Assembly: GCF_900176485.1 (NCBI RefSeq)
Contig: NZ_FWYD01000002.1
Coordinates: 310,001-374,000 of the forward strand
DNA from: Primorskyibacter flagellatus
GTDB lineage: Bacteria; Pseudomonadota; Alphaproteobacteria; Rhodobacterales; Rhodobacteraceae
DNA: 64,000 nt
Reading direction: 5' to 3'
The notes below the pieces were generated by a model. It was not told where the DNA came from and did no database searches. It saw only the letters and a program-made list of their open reading frames with translations. The translations under genes and the position numbers were made by a program. Positions 51,704-61,980 of this stretch are shown piece by piece. Within the stretch, counting starts at the first letter, position 1. Every line of letters begins with the position of its first letter.

Positions 51704-53914
51704 TCAGGGTTTCGACGCCCGCGACAGCGCCTGAAACAATTGCGCCTTGCGTAAAGGTTTGGCAAGAAAGTCATCCATGCCAGCCTCAAAACACGCCTCG
51801 CGGTCGGACTCGAATGCATTGGCAGTCAGTGCAATGATATGCGGCTGGACGCCCCCGATCATCCGGATCTCCCGCGTTGCGGCAAGCCCGTCCATCTCCG
51901 GCATGGACATATCCATCAGAATCACGTCCGGCATTGTTTCTCGGACCAGGTTCACCGCCTGCACGCCATCATTGGCAAAGCGAAGGTCGATAGGTTGATG
52001 CAAGAGATATTTTTGAATCAACAACCTGTTGGTCCCGTTGTCCTCGGCAACGAGCAGGCGCATCCCGGGATGTATCGTCGTGATATCCTGCAAGGGTGCG
52101 GTCACAGCAGTATCGTCAGCGTGATCGAGCAGAAGCGTCAGGTCAAACTGCGCACCCGGCGGAGGCCGGGGCGAAAGCACAAGATCGCCGCCCATGCGCC
52201 GCGCCAGCAATCTTGAGATCGACAGACCCAAGCCCGTCCCGCCAAAGCGTCGCGTCGTGGCCGCGTCAGCCTGTGCAAACTGGCCGAAAATATGGTCCGC
52301 ATTCGCCGGGTCCACGCCTATGCCGGTATCGGTTACATTCACGGTTAACAATATTCGATTCTCGACGGTTTCCCATGATGTCCGGATCGTTACACCGCCT
52401 TTCGAGGTGAACTTCAGCGCATTGCCAAGCAGATTAACCAGAATCTGCCGTACGCGGCCTCTGTCTCCCAGCACGGTCTGGGGCAAGGGAACGTCGTGGC
52501 AGATATCCAGGAACAGCCCTTTTTCCCGCGCCTGTACACGCAGCAGGTCCGTTGCCTCACGGATGCAGGTGGCGAGCGAAAACTGTTCAGCGCAAATGCT
52601 CATCCGGTCGGCATCCAGCCGTGAAAAGTCAAGCACATCGTTGACGATCTTCAGCAGTGAAGCGGCGGACGAACGAATCGTCTCCGCGAAGAGTTTCTGG
52701 TCCTTTGACATGCTCGTTTCAGCCAAAAGCTCTGCCATGCCGATGATGCCATTCATTGGCGTGCGGATCTCATGGCTCATGGTTGCAAGAAAATCCGCCT
52801 TGGCGCGCGCACCATCTTCGGCTGCAAGTTTGGCTTCCGCCAGTAATCGTTCCTGCTCTTTCGCGGCAGTTATATCGCGTTCGATCGCAACGATCGTTTC
52901 CACGCCGCCCTCGGCGTTGAGAACCGGCACGATGTTTGCCTCGACCCAGATCAACCGGCCGTCTTTCGTCGCGTTCAGCACCTCTTCACGGCATGGCAAG
53001 CCGGCGGCTCTTGCCTGTGCAATTCGTTGGCAGGTATCGGGATCGGTGTCGGGTGCGTTCAACACATCTGCCGGCGTTTTGCCAACTGCATCCTCAAGCG
53101 TATAGCCGGTGATCCGCGTGAAAGCCTCATTCACCCAGAGAATCCGTGAGTCAGCGTCAGACAAGATCACCGAATCGTTGGCATGCCGCGCCACCAGAGA
53201 CAATTGGCTTGCCTCGCGTTCCTTGAACGCCAGATCGTGGCCAACGCGCTCTTCGGCCAGTTTCCCCAACAGCAACGCGCGACTGTGCGACGCTTCGCGG
53301 TCATGCCCGGCCACGATAAAGCCGATATAGCTGCGCACCGTGTATAGCAGCATGATCGCCGCCAGAATGTCATATCCATGACGCGGCACCCACCCCCCCA
53401 TCCGCGCAATATCAATCGCGAAATGGCCAAGCAATGTAAGGGCGTAGACGGTCAGGCGTACTTTGGCGGCACCGGGATGAAACGGGTAGACCATCCCGGC
53501 ATTGATTGCCGCACCAGTCAGATATGACAATGCGACCAGACTGGCCTGACCGGGAGGGGCCGCAAAGTCCGCCAGGGTAACACAGGACGCGATCGTTACG
53601 GCCTGAAACCCTGCGGTCACGCTTGATCCTCGATAGGCAAGCTCGTAGGCCGATTTATCAACAAGCCGATCTGGCAGCTTGCGAAGATACAGGCAGTCCA
53701 CCGCCTCTCCCATCAGGGCGAGGAAGATTGCCAACAGTCCTATGCGCCAATCGCTAAGCACGACCAGCGTTGCCGCACCGGACAGAGTCAACCAATGACG
53801 GGTGACAAAATGGCTGACGCGCCCCCGGGCATAACGCGCGAGCAGCCCAGCCGGACTGTTGCGCGCGTCGAAGGCGGCGAGTTGCCGTTCCGTGTGCAGA
53901 ACGGGTTGAGACAT
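51704..53914 (-). CDS. Membrane hybrid histidine kinase within the pnc gene set
   Basis: 736-residue sensor kinase. Residues about 35-210 contain about five or six hydrophobic segments. A PAS domain spans about 235-345 (HANDSVILSDADSRILWVNEAFTRITGYT). HisKA has [17 protein letters not shown] near 380. The ATPase has LLGNALKFTSKGG, DTGIGVDPANADHIFGQF and GGTGLGLSI. The C-terminal receiver (about 618-735) is intact, with the phosphoacceptor Asp in VILMDMSMPEMDG. It lies between pncA and pncB on the same strand with 67-74 bp gaps. No separate response regulator or His phosphotransfer gene is nearby. Confidence 0.9.
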   Translation of the reverse strand: MSQPVLHTERQLAAFDARNSPAGLLARYARGRVSHFVTRHWLTLSGAATLVVLSDWRIGLLAIFLALMGEAVDCLYLRKLPDRLVDKSAYELAYRGSSVTAGFQAVTIASCVTLADFAAPPGQASLVALSYLTGAAINAGMVYPFHPGAAKVRLTVYALTLLGHFAIDIARMGGWVPRHGYDILAAIMLLYTVRSYIGFIVAGHDREASHSRALLLGKLAEERVGHDLAFKEREASQLSLVARHANDSVILSDADSRILWVNEAFTRITGYTLEDAVGKTPADVLNAPDTDPDTCQRIAQARAAGLPCREEVLNATKDGRLIWVEANIVPVLNAEGGVETIVAIERDITAAKEQERLLAEAKLAAEDGARAKADFLATMSHEIRTPMNGIIGMAELLAETSMSKDQKLFAETIRSSAASLLKIVNDVLDFSRLDADRMSICAEQFSLATCIREATDLLRVQAREKGLFLDICHDVPLPQTVLGDRGRVRQILVNLLGNALKFTSKGGVTIRTSWETVENRILLTVNVTDTGIGVDPANADHIFGQFAQADAATTRRFGGTGLGLSISRLLARRMGGDLVLSPRPPPGAQFDLTLLLDHADDTAVTAPLQDITTIHPGMRLLVAEDNGTNRLLIQKYLLHQPIDLRFANDGVQAVNLVRETMPDVILMDMSMPEMDGLAATREIRMIGGVQPHIIALTANAFESDREACFEAGMDDFLAKPLRKAQLFQALSRASKP

Positions 53915-53988
53915 TGCAGCATCCGCTCCTGTTTCTGACGCTCAGAAACAGCTACGCCCAGCAAGTTAAGAAAACGGCAAGAACGATG

Positions 53989-54582
53989 TTACCGTAAGGT
54001 CACGCCAGCGGCGGTCATGCCCGCAAGCGCCGCATCCAGAGAGCCATCCAGATCAATGCCGCGACAGGCCGACTTGGCCACGACGACATCAAACCCCCGC
54101 CCCGCCGCATCGACCGCCGAGAAGTTCACGCAGAAATCCAGCGCAAGCCCAACAAGCGTCAACTGCTCTATCCCGCGCGAGCGCAGATACCCCTCAAGCC
54201 CGGTTGAAGTCTCATGATCATTTTCGAACAGGGCCGAATAGCTGTCAATCTCGCGGCGAAACCCTTTGCGAATGATCAGGTCGGCCCGGTCGACATTCAA
54301 ATCGGCATGAAATGCAGCGCCATCTGTGCCCTGTATGCAGTGATCGGGCCACAGCACTTGTGGACCATATGGCATCTGGATCAGGTCCAGCGGCTTTTTC
54401 CCCGAATGCTGGCTGGCAAATGATGAATGGTCGGCCGGGTGCCAATCCTGTGTCAACACAATGGCGTCAAAGTCATCCATCATTGCATTGATCGGCGCGA
54501 CAATTTGGTCGCCGCCATCGACGGCCAAGGCACCGCCGGGACAAAAATCGTTCTGGACATCAATGACTATAAGCGCGTGCAT
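53989..54582 (-). CDS. pncA: Nicotinamidase
   Basis: 197-residue isochorismatase-fold hydrolase that converts nicotinamide to nicotinate, the PncB substrate. Catalytic Asp is in VIDVQNDFCPGGAL at the start. The metal site is TQDWHPADHSSF near 50-60, and the catalytic Cys is in LALDFCVNFSAVDAAGRGF near 150. I chose the ATG at 54582 with AGAGG upstream; ten further upstream codons to 54612 have no family match. It is divergent from trhO. Confidence 0.94.
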   Translation of the reverse strand: MHALIVIDVQNDFCPGGALAVDGGDQIVAPINAMMDDFDAIVLTQDWHPADHSSFASQHSGKKPLDLIQMPYGPQVLWPDHCIQGTDGAAFHADLNVDRADLIIRKGFRREIDSYSALFENDHETSTGLEGYLRSRGIEQLTLVGLALDFCVNFSAVDAAGRGFDVVVAKSACRGIDLDGSLDAALAGMTAAGVTLR

Positions 54583-54697
54583 GTCGTTAGCCTCTGCTTG
54601 GGATCGCCCCATGGGTAGGACGCGCGCGGCGGGCGGTCAACGGGCTGCGCCATTTGTACCTCTTGATAGCGGCGCGGCGCAGGCGTAAATCGCCGCC

Positions 54698-55612
54698 ATG
54701 TTCACTGTCGCCGCCCTTTATCACTTCACCCGTTTTGCGGATCCCGCTGGCATTCTGGGTCCGTTGCTGGACCTGTGCCGTGCAGAGCGTATCACCGGCA
54801 CCTTGCTGTTGGCGCATGAGGGTATCAACGGCACAATCGCCGGGCCTGCACAGGGTATCGACGCGGTATTGACGCATCTGCGCGCCCTGCCCGGCTGTGC
54901 CGATCTGGAATGGAAACTCTCGTCCGCGACCAAGCAGCCATTTGCGCGAATGAAAGTGCGCCTGAAGCGCGAGATCGTGACAATGGGCCAGCCCAATGTC
55001 GATCCGAAAGCGCGCGTTGGCCATTATGTGCGCCCGGAGGATTGGAACGAATTGATCCAAAGCCCGGACGTGGCCGTGATCGACACCCGCAACGACTATG
55101 AGGTTGCGATCGGCACGTTCGAAGGCGCGGTCGATCCGGAAACGGCCAGTTTTCGGGACTTCCCTGCGTGGTGGGAAAAGAACAAAGAGCGGTTTCACAA
55201 CAAGCGCATCGCCATGTTCTGCACCGGCGGCATCCGCTGCGAGAAGTCCACCAATTATCTGTTGGGACAAGGCGTACCAGAGGTGTTTCACCTCAAGGGC
55301 GGCATTCTGAAATACCTCGAAGAGGTGCCGGAGGCTGAAAGCACCTGGCAGGGCGAGTGTTTTGTGTTTGACGGACGGGTTTCGGTCGGGCACGGCCTGC
55401 GTGAAGGCCCGCATGAACTGTGCCATGCCTGTCGTCGCCCGATCCTGCCCGAGGATCGCACGCGCCCGGAATACGAACACGGCGTCTCCTGCCACCATTG
55501 TGCGGACGAAACCTCAGCCGACGACAAGGCCCGCTTCCGTGAGCGACAAAAACAGATTGAACTGGCGCGGGCGCGCGGTGAAACCCATCTGGGTGGTGAG
55601 AATAGCGTCTGA
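54698..55612 (+). CDS. trhO: tRNA uridine(34) hydroxylase TrhO (YceA)
   Basis: 304-residue rhodanese-like protein that hydroxylates U34 of tRNAs as a step toward cmo5U-type modification. The N-terminal acylphosphatase-like part has [16 protein letters not shown] near 33-48. The rhodanese core has [21 protein letters not shown] near 127 and the active Cys in [16 protein letters not shown] near 175. The C-terminal part holds two Cys pairs (CHACRRPI and CHHC), a likely zinc knuckle. It is a single-gene unit. Confidence 0.92.
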   Translation: MFTVAALYHFTRFADPAGILGPLLDLCRAERITGTLLLAHEGINGTIAGPAQGIDAVLTHLRALPGCADLEWKLSSATKQPFARMKVRLKREIVTMGQPNVDPKARVGHYVRPEDWNELIQSPDVAVIDTRNDYEVAIGTFEGAVDPETASFRDFPAWWEKNKERFHNKRIAMFCTGGIRCEKSTNYLLGQGVPEVFHLKGGILKYLEEVPEAESTWQGECFVFDGRVSVGHGLREGPHELCHACRRPILPEDRTRPEYEHGVSCHHCADETSADDKARFRERQKQIELARARGETHLGGENSV

Positions 55613-55788
55613 AGCGCAGGCCGGAAATTCATGGTCTGAAGACAATCGTCGCATTCCCCCTTTCCGTACTATCTTTCGTTGCCGGATGACACAAACGCTT
55701 TGGCGGCCGTCATGGACGCGACGGGCCGTCATGGCATAATGTTGGCCAGGAGACTGCCTGATAAAGGCACGTCTTGAGCGAATGAAGT

Positions 55789-55811
55789 TTTAATTTGACA
55801 CCTGAATTAAA
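55789..55811. promoter_or_regulatory. Xylose operator upstream of xylB
   Basis: Perfect inverted repeat TTTAATT-N9-AATTAAA, 36 bp before xylB. The TTAATT-N9-AATTAA core and spacing recur at 60908-60928 upstream of the ROK repressor gene, supporting a XylR operator. Confidence 0.7.
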
Positions 55812-55846
55812 CTGACCGACTATCCCGGTCAGACGCCGGGAGGGGC

Positions 55847-57301
55847 ATGATGTATCTAGGTCTTGATTTGGGCACGTCCGGAATTCGGGCGTTGCTGGTC
55901 CACGCGGATGGCAGCGTTGCAGGCTCCGCCGAGGCGACCTACCCGATCTCTCATCCCCAACGTGGCTGGTCCGAACAGAACCCCGCCGACTGGGTGACGG
56001 CCTGCAACGGCGTTGTGGCCGACCTGCGCGCGGCACATCCCGATGAATGGGCGGGGCTCAAGGGCATCGCGGTGGCAGGCCAGATGCACGGCGCAACCCT
56101 GCTTGGTGCCGATGATACCATGCTAAGACCCTGCATCCTGTGGAACGACACCCGCAGCTTTGCCGAGGCCGCCGAACTGGATGCACAGGCCAACCTCCGG
56201 GCGCTGTCCGGCAATATCGTCTTTCCCGGCTTCACCGCGCCGAAATTGCTTTGGGTCGCGCGCAATGAACCGGAGATTTTCGCGCGCATCGCCAAGGTTC
56301 TGCTTCCCAAGGATTACCTGACCTTCTGGCTGACCGGAGAGCATGTTTCCGAAATGTCCGATGCGGCCGGCACTGCCTGGCTGGACGTGGGAAAGCGCGC
56401 ATGGTCGCAGGACCTTCTGGACGCCTCAGACATGCGGATGGACCAGATGCCCCGACTGGTTGAAGGTTCTGAAATGGCCGGTGCTTTGCGCGGATCACTT
56501 GCGCAGGAGTGGGGGATCTCGCATCCCGTTGCGGTGGCTGGCGGCGGCGGCGACAACGCCGTGGCCGCTTGCGGCGTGGGTGCGCTGTCCGAAGGCGACG
56601 GGTTTGTCTCGCTTGGCACGTCCGGCGTTCTTCTGGCCGCCAAGGATAGCTTTTCCCCGATGCCCGAGACGGCGGTTCATACCTTCTGCCATGCCATCCC
56701 CGACACGTGGTATCAGATGGGTGTGATCCTTGCCGCGACCGACAGTCTGAACTGGCTGGCGCGCAATCTGGGGCAGGACGCAGCGACACTGTCAAAGGCG
56801 CTTGGAGACCGGATCGAAGGCCCCGGCAAGACACGCTTCCTGCCCTACCTGTCGGGCGAACGCACGCCACACAATGACAGCACCATCCGGGGCGCTTTGC
56901 TGAACCTCGACATCTCGCACGGCCCCAAGGAACTGACGCAGGCCGTGATGGAAGGCGTCGCCTTTGCCCTGCGGGACAATCTTGAGGCGCTGAAGACGAC
57001 CGGCACCAGGCTTGAACGGGTGCTGGCCATCGGCGGCGGCGCGCAGTCCCCCTATTGGGTAGAGCTTTGCGCGACGCTGCTGGACCTGCCCATCGACCTG
57101 CCCGCGAAAGGCGAATTCGGCGCGGCAATGGGTGCTGCACGGCTGGCGCAATGCGCGGCCACCGGCGTACGCGCCCAGGATGTGATGTCGGCACCCGACG
57201 TGGCCCGCACCATCGCCCCCCGAAGCGATCTGAAAGCCGCGTATGAAGAGGCCTATCAATCCTTCCGCGCCACCTATCCAGCCCTGAAGGATCTGCCATG
57301 A
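55847..57301 (+). CDS. xylB: Xylulokinase
   Basis: 484-residue FGGY-family kinase that phosphorylates D-xylulose. The phosphate-1 loop is [15 protein letters not shown] at the start. [11 protein letters not shown] near 65 and the FGGY C-terminal half with [20 protein letters not shown] near 385 are in place. GGAGGGG precedes adjacent ATGs at 55847 and 55850. Its end overlaps xylA by ATGA. A palindromic operator for the ROK repressor lies just upstream. Confidence 0.95.
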   Translation: MMYLGLDLGTSGIRALLVHADGSVAGSAEATYPISHPQRGWSEQNPADWVTACNGVVADLRAAHPDEWAGLKGIAVAGQMHGATLLGADDTMLRPCILWNDTRSFAEAAELDAQANLRALSGNIVFPGFTAPKLLWVARNEPEIFARIAKVLLPKDYLTFWLTGEHVSEMSDAAGTAWLDVGKRAWSQDLLDASDMRMDQMPRLVEGSEMAGALRGSLAQEWGISHPVAVAGGGGDNAVAACGVGALSEGDGFVSLGTSGVLLAAKDSFSPMPETAVHTFCHAIPDTWYQMGVILAATDSLNWLARNLGQDAATLSKALGDRIEGPGKTRFLPYLSGERTPHNDSTIRGALLNLDISHGPKELTQAVMEGVAFALRDNLEALKTTGTRLERVLAIGGGAQSPYWVELCATLLDLPIDLPAKGEFGAAMGAARLAQCAATGVRAQDVMSAPDVARTIAPRSDLKAAYEEAYQSFRATYPALKDLP

Positions 57302-58605
57302 CCGCCGGCTTTTTCGACGCCATTGCCCCCGTTGCCTACGAGGGGCCAGACAGCACCAATCCGATGGCCTTTCATCACTACAACCCTGACGAATTGGTGA
57401 TGGGCAAACGGATGGAAGACCACCTGCGCTTTGCCGTCGCCTATTGGCACAGCTTCGCATGGGAAGGTGGCGACCCTTTCGGCGGGCAGACGTTCATCCG
57501 GCCCTGGCATCCACAGGATTCAATGGCCAACGCGAAATCAAAGGCCGACGCCGCGTTCGAGATGTTTCGCATTCTGGGTCAGCCGTATTTCTGCTTTCAC
57601 GACGCTGATGTCCGACCCGAGGGCAACAGCTTTGCCGAGAATCTGAAGGGTCTGGAAGAGATCACCGACTATTTCGGCCAGAAGATGGAAGAGACGGGCA
57701 CCAAACTGCTTTGGGGCACGGCCAATATGTTCAGCCACCGGCGCTGGATGTCGGGGGCCTCGACCAACCCGGACCCGGACGTTTTTGCCTTCGCCGCCGC
57801 CACGGTCAAAAGCTGCATGGATGCCACCCAAAAGCTGGGCGGGCAGAATTACGTCCTCTGGGGCGGGCGCGAAGGGTACGAGACGTTGCTCAACACCGAT
57901 CTGGGCCAAGAGATGGACCATATGGGCCGGTTCCTGAACATGGTTGTGGATTACAAGCACAAGATCGGCTTCAAGGGCGCAATCTTGCTGGAACCCAAAC
58001 CGCAGGAACCGTCGAAGCATCAGTATGACTATGACGCGGCGACCTGCATCGGATTCCTGCGCAAATACGGGCTGGAAAATGAGGTGAAGCTGAACCTTGA
58101 GCAGGGCCACGCGATCCTTGCAGGGCACAGCTTTGAACACGAGATTACGGTGGCTGCGTCCGAGGGGATGCTGGGGTCGATCGACATGAATCGCAACGAT
58201 TATCAGTCGGGGTGGGATACGGATCAGTTCCCCAACAACGTGCCGGAGGTGGCGCTGGCCTATTACCACATCCTCAAATCCGGCGGTTTCACCACCGGTG
58301 GCACGAATTTTGACGCCAAGCTGCGGCGTCAATCACTGGATGCCGAGGATCTAATCGCCGGACATATCGGCGGGATGGATATTTGTGCGCGCGGCCTGAA
58401 AGCCGCAGCAGCCATGCTGGAAGATGGCGGCCTGGAAGACGCGCTGACCACGCGATATGCCGGATGGCAGACCGAAAGCGCGCAAGAGATGCTGAACAGC
58501 GACCTCGGCACGATCTTTGATCGGGTGCTGGCCGAGGACATCAATCCGCAGCCACGCTCTGGCCGTCAAGAGATCCTTGAAAACTACGTCAACAGGTTCG
58601 TCTGA
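57298..58605 (+). CDS. xylA: Xylose isomerase
   Basis: 435-residue class-II xylose isomerase converting D-xylose to D-xylulose. Signature segments are [12 protein letters not shown] near 98-110 with the catalytic His, [20 protein letters not shown] near 228 with metal-binding Glu, [19 protein letters not shown] near 262-280, and [19 protein letters not shown] near 295-313 with metal-binding Asp. It overlaps both neighbours (xylB by four bases, galM by one), so xylB-xylA-galM is a single translation-coupled operon. Confidence 0.97.
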   Translation: MTAGFFDAIAPVAYEGPDSTNPMAFHHYNPDELVMGKRMEDHLRFAVAYWHSFAWEGGDPFGGQTFIRPWHPQDSMANAKSKADAAFEMFRILGQPYFCFHDADVRPEGNSFAENLKGLEEITDYFGQKMEETGTKLLWGTANMFSHRRWMSGASTNPDPDVFAFAAATVKSCMDATQKLGGQNYVLWGGREGYETLLNTDLGQEMDHMGRFLNMVVDYKHKIGFKGAILLEPKPQEPSKHQYDYDAATCIGFLRKYGLENEVKLNLEQGHAILAGHSFEHEITVAASEGMLGSIDMNRNDYQSGWDTDQFPNNVPEVALAYYHILKSGGFTTGGTNFDAKLRRQSLDAEDLIAGHIGGMDICARGLKAAAAMLEDGGLEDALTTRYAGWQTESAQEMLNSDLGTIFDRVLAEDINPQPRSGRQEILENYVNRFV

Positions 58606-59588
58606 TGGCAACGGGGCTGGACATCCCCGCCGGGCAAATTCGCCGCCACGTTCTGCAAAGCGATGTTGCGCAGGTGTCCGTGTTGTCGCTTGGCTGTGCC
58701 GTACAGGATTGGCGGGTCAGCCATGATGGCGGTGAAGTGCCGGTGGTGCTGGGCTATGCCGATCCGGCTGGCTACCGGGCCGGTGCCAATTGCATGGGCT
58801 TTGTCGCCGGGCGGGTCGTCAACCGCATATCCGGTGCCAGCTTCGTCTTGAACGGTGAAGAATGGTCGCTCACCTCCGCCGATCCGGCATACCAGTTGCA
58901 CGGTGGGCCGGGCGGGCTGAGCCGTTGTAACTGGACGACAGAGGCAGATGGCACCCGCGCCGTTCGTCTGACATTGCACTCGCCGCATCTGGATCAGGGC
59001 TATCCCGGTGCGGTGGATTTCGAGATCACGATCTCGCTCGACGGACACCGCCTGACCTATGACATGCAGGCGCGGCCCGACCGGGAAACACCCATCAATC
59101 TGGCGCATCACAGCTATTACAACCTGATGGGCGCTGGCCCTGTCAAAGACCATCTGCTGAGGATAAACGGCTCAAACCACACGCCCAACGGGCCGGATCT
59201 GGTGGCTTTGGGCCATACAGCGGCTGTCGTGGGCACTGTCTATGATTTCCGCGATGCGCGCCCCGTTGGCATGGCCGACCTGGATGGCAATATTGTTCTG
59301 GACGGCGGCAACGGTCCGGCGGCGGAAGTCACGGCGCCCAACGGGCTGCGGCTGAGGATGTGGACGAACCAGCCCTGCATGCAGGTCTACAACAGCGTCA
59401 CCCTGGCATCACATGGCACGCCGCTGCCCGGTCAGGAACACTTGCGCTACACCGGGCTTTGCCTCGAAGCGCAAGGCTTTCCAAATGCGCCCAATGTGCC
59501 AGAGTTTCCATCCATCCTGTGCAGCCCGGTCACTCCCTACCATCAGCGCACGGAGATCGAGATCGCGCCGCAAAGGGCAGCAACCTAA
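58605..59588 (+). CDS. galM: Aldose 1-epimerase (mutarotase)
   Basis: 327-residue sugar mutarotase that interconverts the anomers of an aldose. Key positions are NCMGFVAGRVVNRISGA near 60, the catalytic His in NLAHHSYYNLMG near 170 and the catalytic Glu in TGLCLEAQGFPNAPN near 290. In this operon the natural substrate is probably xylose rather than galactose. Its end overlaps the convergent repressor gene by four bases. Confidence 0.93.
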   Translation: MATGLDIPAGQIRRHVLQSDVAQVSVLSLGCAVQDWRVSHDGGEVPVVLGYADPAGYRAGANCMGFVAGRVVNRISGASFVLNGEEWSLTSADPAYQLHGGPGGLSRCNWTTEADGTRAVRLTLHSPHLDQGYPGAVDFEITISLDGHRLTYDMQARPDRETPINLAHHSYYNLMGAGPVKDHLLRINGSNHTPNGPDLVALGHTAAVVGTVYDFRDARPVGMADLDGNIVLDGGNGPAAEVTAPNGLRLRMWTNQPCMQVYNSVTLASHGTPLPGQEHLRYTGLCLEAQGFPNAPNVPEFPSILCSPVTPYHQRTEIEIAPQRAAT

Positions 59589-60793
59589 GCCGCGTTTTGC
59601 GCTGCAATCTCGCGGAGGGACATGTCTGCGACCTTGTCGATGGCATAGGTCGCAGCCCCCCCCGCCCACATCAGATCACCCCATTTATGCGACAGGATCT
59701 CTGGCGGCGGCTGATCTATCTGCACGATGGACCGGCGGGCATCTGCCAGCACGTCCTCTGCAAAAAGGTGGTCGAACTGCATGCGTTCGCCCGCCAGAAT
59801 GATCAACTGCGGGTCAAAGATGTTGATGAGATTTGCCAACCCCATGGCAAATATCCGCCCAGCATGATCGACGATGTGCCGCGCCTTCGCATTGCCATCA
59901 CGCGCGGCGGTCAGCAACGGGCCTATGGCTTTGTCGGCATCGGCTTGAGGAAAAACAAGCCCGGCAGACTCCGCCTCTCGAAGCAATGCGTAATCCGCCA
60001 CGTAAGCCTCCAGGCAGCCCCGTTGTCCACAGCGACACTTCGCACCGTCCAGTTGCACCTTTGTGTGGCCGAACTCTGCCCCACAGCCCCGCGTCCCGCG
60101 ATAGAGTTTCCCGTCCAACACGATGCCCATGCCGACACCCGCTTCGATCGTGACAACAATGAAATCGCGATAGGCCGCACCCGGTCCGAAATACATCTCG
60201 GCCACGGCAACCAGATTGGCATCGTTATCGGTAAAAACCGGCAAGCCAAGCTCTGCCGACACAATCGCGCTGATCGGCTGATTGCGTTCGGTAAGAGACG
60301 GCGACCAGTACACAAACCCGCGCGACGCATCGACCACACCGGCCATACCCAACCCGACAGCCGAGAGGTCAGCGAACGACAGACCTGATGCATCCAGCGT
60401 CCGCTCTAACGCTTGCTTCAGGGTTCGTGCCAACCCGGTTGCGGCCAACCTGCTGGCCGGAAGACGTTCGGTGTATTCCCCCACGATCTTTCCTGCAAAA
60501 TCCATCAACACAATGGACAGTGCCCGATTGGCGACCTTCACCCCTGCCACCAGATGCGCGGCACCACGCAAGGCCAGATCAACACGTGGACGGCCACGTC
60601 GCGCATCGCGCTGATCGTCGGCGCTTGCCACTTCGCAGATCATCCCCTGATGAAGAAGCTCTGCCGTGATCGTCGTCACGGTGGCCTGACTGATGCCTGT
60701 GCTCCGCGCCAGATCAATACGGGCAACGCGGCCCGCACGGCGGATCGCATCCAAAATCGTTCGTCTGCTGCGTTCTCTTTGTTCCTTGGCCAT
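59585..60793 (-). CDS. xylR: ROK-family repressor (XylR type)
   Basis: 402-residue regulator. It has an N-terminal winged helix (RRTILDAIRRAGRVARIDLARSTGISQATVTTITAELLHQG, residues about 10-50) joined to a ROK sugar-binding domain. The ROK zinc motif KCRCGQRGCLEAYVAD near 255 and TDNDANLVAVAEMYFG near 195 are intact. Position next to xylBA-galM and matching palindromes upstream of xylB and of its own gene argue for a xylose-responsive, autoregulated repressor. The inducer is inferred. Confidence 0.9.
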   Translation of the reverse strand: MAKEQRERSRRTILDAIRRAGRVARIDLARSTGISQATVTTITAELLHQGMICEVASADDQRDARRGRPRVDLALRGAAHLVAGVKVANRALSIVLMDFAGKIVGEYTERLPASRLAATGLARTLKQALERTLDASGLSFADLSAVGLGMAGVVDASRGFVYWSPSLTERNQPISAIVSAELGLPVFTDNDANLVAVAEMYFGPGAAYRDFIVVTIEAGVGMGIVLDGKLYRGTRGCGAEFGHTKVQLDGAKCRCGQRGCLEAYVADYALLREAESAGLVFPQADADKAIGPLLTAARDGNAKARHIVDHAGRIFAMGLANLINIFDPQLIILAGERMQFDHLFAEDVLADARRSIVQIDQPPPEILSHKWGDLMWAGGAATYAIDKVADMSLREIAAQNAA

Positions 60794-60907
60794 CCGGGCG
60801 ATGCCCCCTGAGGATCGGATAGGAATTCTGTCTCACCGTTGACCTGAATATCTTGAATTCAGGCACCGGATCAGTATCGTGGCAGGGTAGAAACTATTCC
60901 GCAAGAA

Positions 60908-60928
60908 TTAATTTTGTTTGTCAATTAA
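60908..60928. promoter_or_regulatory. Xylose operator upstream of the ROK repressor gene
   Basis: TTAATT-N9-AATTAA with the same arm sequence and spacing as the xylB operator, about 115 bases upstream of the ROK start. It lies in the 163-bp gap between the repressor start and the end of the LysR gene. Confidence 0.6.
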
Positions 60929-60956
60929 ATGGCACGCGCTGGTGAAGGTCTTGCAT

Positions 60957-61877
60957 TCACCCGTTCAGACCCAAATCTTTCATCGCGTTGCGTAAAGCGA
61001 TCTGGAACACCTGATCTTGTGGCGATTGCGCGGTCTCGGGACGTCGCATCAGGCCGACAGGCCCGCGCATCATCGACGTGTCCCAAGGCAATGCCACAAG
61101 ATGACCGTCGGCGATCTCGTTCGCGACCACCCCGGCCGAGATGATCCAGATGGCATCCGACCGTCGGGTAAAAACGCGCCCGAAGGCACCAGAGACAGTC
61201 TCCAGTCGCTTGTCGATCCGCCCGATCCCATGACTGATCAGAAATCGTTCCACCAGCGGACGAATGGCGGATCCCTGTGAGGGATAGATTACCTGATATT
61301 CGGGAATCCGTGGCAGTTCTGGTGCCGCAAGAAGCGGATGACCGGCGCGCACGATGAAGCGGACCTCTTCGTTATACAGCTGCGTGAAAGAGATGTTCTG
61401 CATCGAGTCTGACGGACCGAGCCGGCCGATGACAATGTCCAGATCACCACGCCGCAAGCGGTCGATCAAATAGCCGTGCGGACCGTCCATGATCTGTAGC
61501 GTTGTGCTGGAAGACAGTTCCGCGAAATGAGTCGCCACTGCCGGCATAAGCCCTGCCGCGACAGACGGTAAGGCGCCCACTGCCAGTCGCGCCCGGCCCT
61601 GCCCGGCCAAGTCCTCGACCCCCGCCACCGCCTGCAGCAACGACGCAAGGGACATCTCTGCAAAATGCAGAAACACGTCCCCATGCCGAGTCAACGAAAC
61701 GCCAGCGCGGCTGCGCGTCAGAAGTGGAACGTTCAAGATCTCTTCCAGCTCTTTGAGGGTCTTGGAAATCGCGGGTTGTGTCAGGTTCAACTTTTCTGCC
61801 GCGCTCTTCATGCTGCGAGCGCGACAAATTTCAACAAAACACTGAAGATGGCGGATCTTGATGCGACGGTCGAGCAT
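60957..61877 (-). CDS. pcaQ: LysR-family regulator PcaQ
   Basis: 306-residue LysR protein. It begins LDRRIKIRHLQCFVEICRARSMKSAAEKLNLTQPAISKTLKELEEILNVPLLTRSR, which matches the PcaQ subgroup that activates protocatechuate genes in response to beta-carboxymuconate pathway intermediates. It stands divergent from pobA-pcaC-pcaH, the expected target set. I chose the ATG at 61877 with GGAAA upstream; an 11-codon longer TTG version reaches 61910. It therefore probably also controls pobA, in place of a PobR regulator, which is not seen. Confidence 0.85.
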   Translation of the reverse strand: MLDRRIKIRHLQCFVEICRARSMKSAAEKLNLTQPAISKTLKELEEILNVPLLTRSRAGVSLTRHGDVFLHFAEMSLASLLQAVAGVEDLAGQGRARLAVGALPSVAAGLMPAVATHFAELSSSTTLQIMDGPHGYLIDRLRRGDLDIVIGRLGPSDSMQNISFTQLYNEEVRFIVRAGHPLLAAPELPRIPEYQVIYPSQGSAIRPLVERFLISHGIGRIDKRLETVSGAFGRVFTRRSDAIWIISAGVVANEIADGHLVALPWDTSMMRGPVGLMRRPETAQSPQDQVFQIALRNAMKDLGLNG

Positions 61878-61921
61878 TTGGTTTCCATTTTTGGCAATCA
61901 AAGCAGACAAAACATCATTTT

Positions 61922-61948
61922 ACATATTTCAATCAATCATTAATATGT
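61922..61948. promoter_or_regulatory. Dyad in the pcaQ-pobA divergent promoter
   Basis: ACATATT-N13-AATATGT, perfect 7-bp arms, about 33 bases before pobA. It is AT-rich and centrally placed; it does not match the ATAACC-N4-GGTTAA site known for rhizobial PcaQ. Confidence 0.35.
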
Positions 61949-61980
61949 CAGCATGCAAGACAGGCTAGGGAGGGCGAAAC

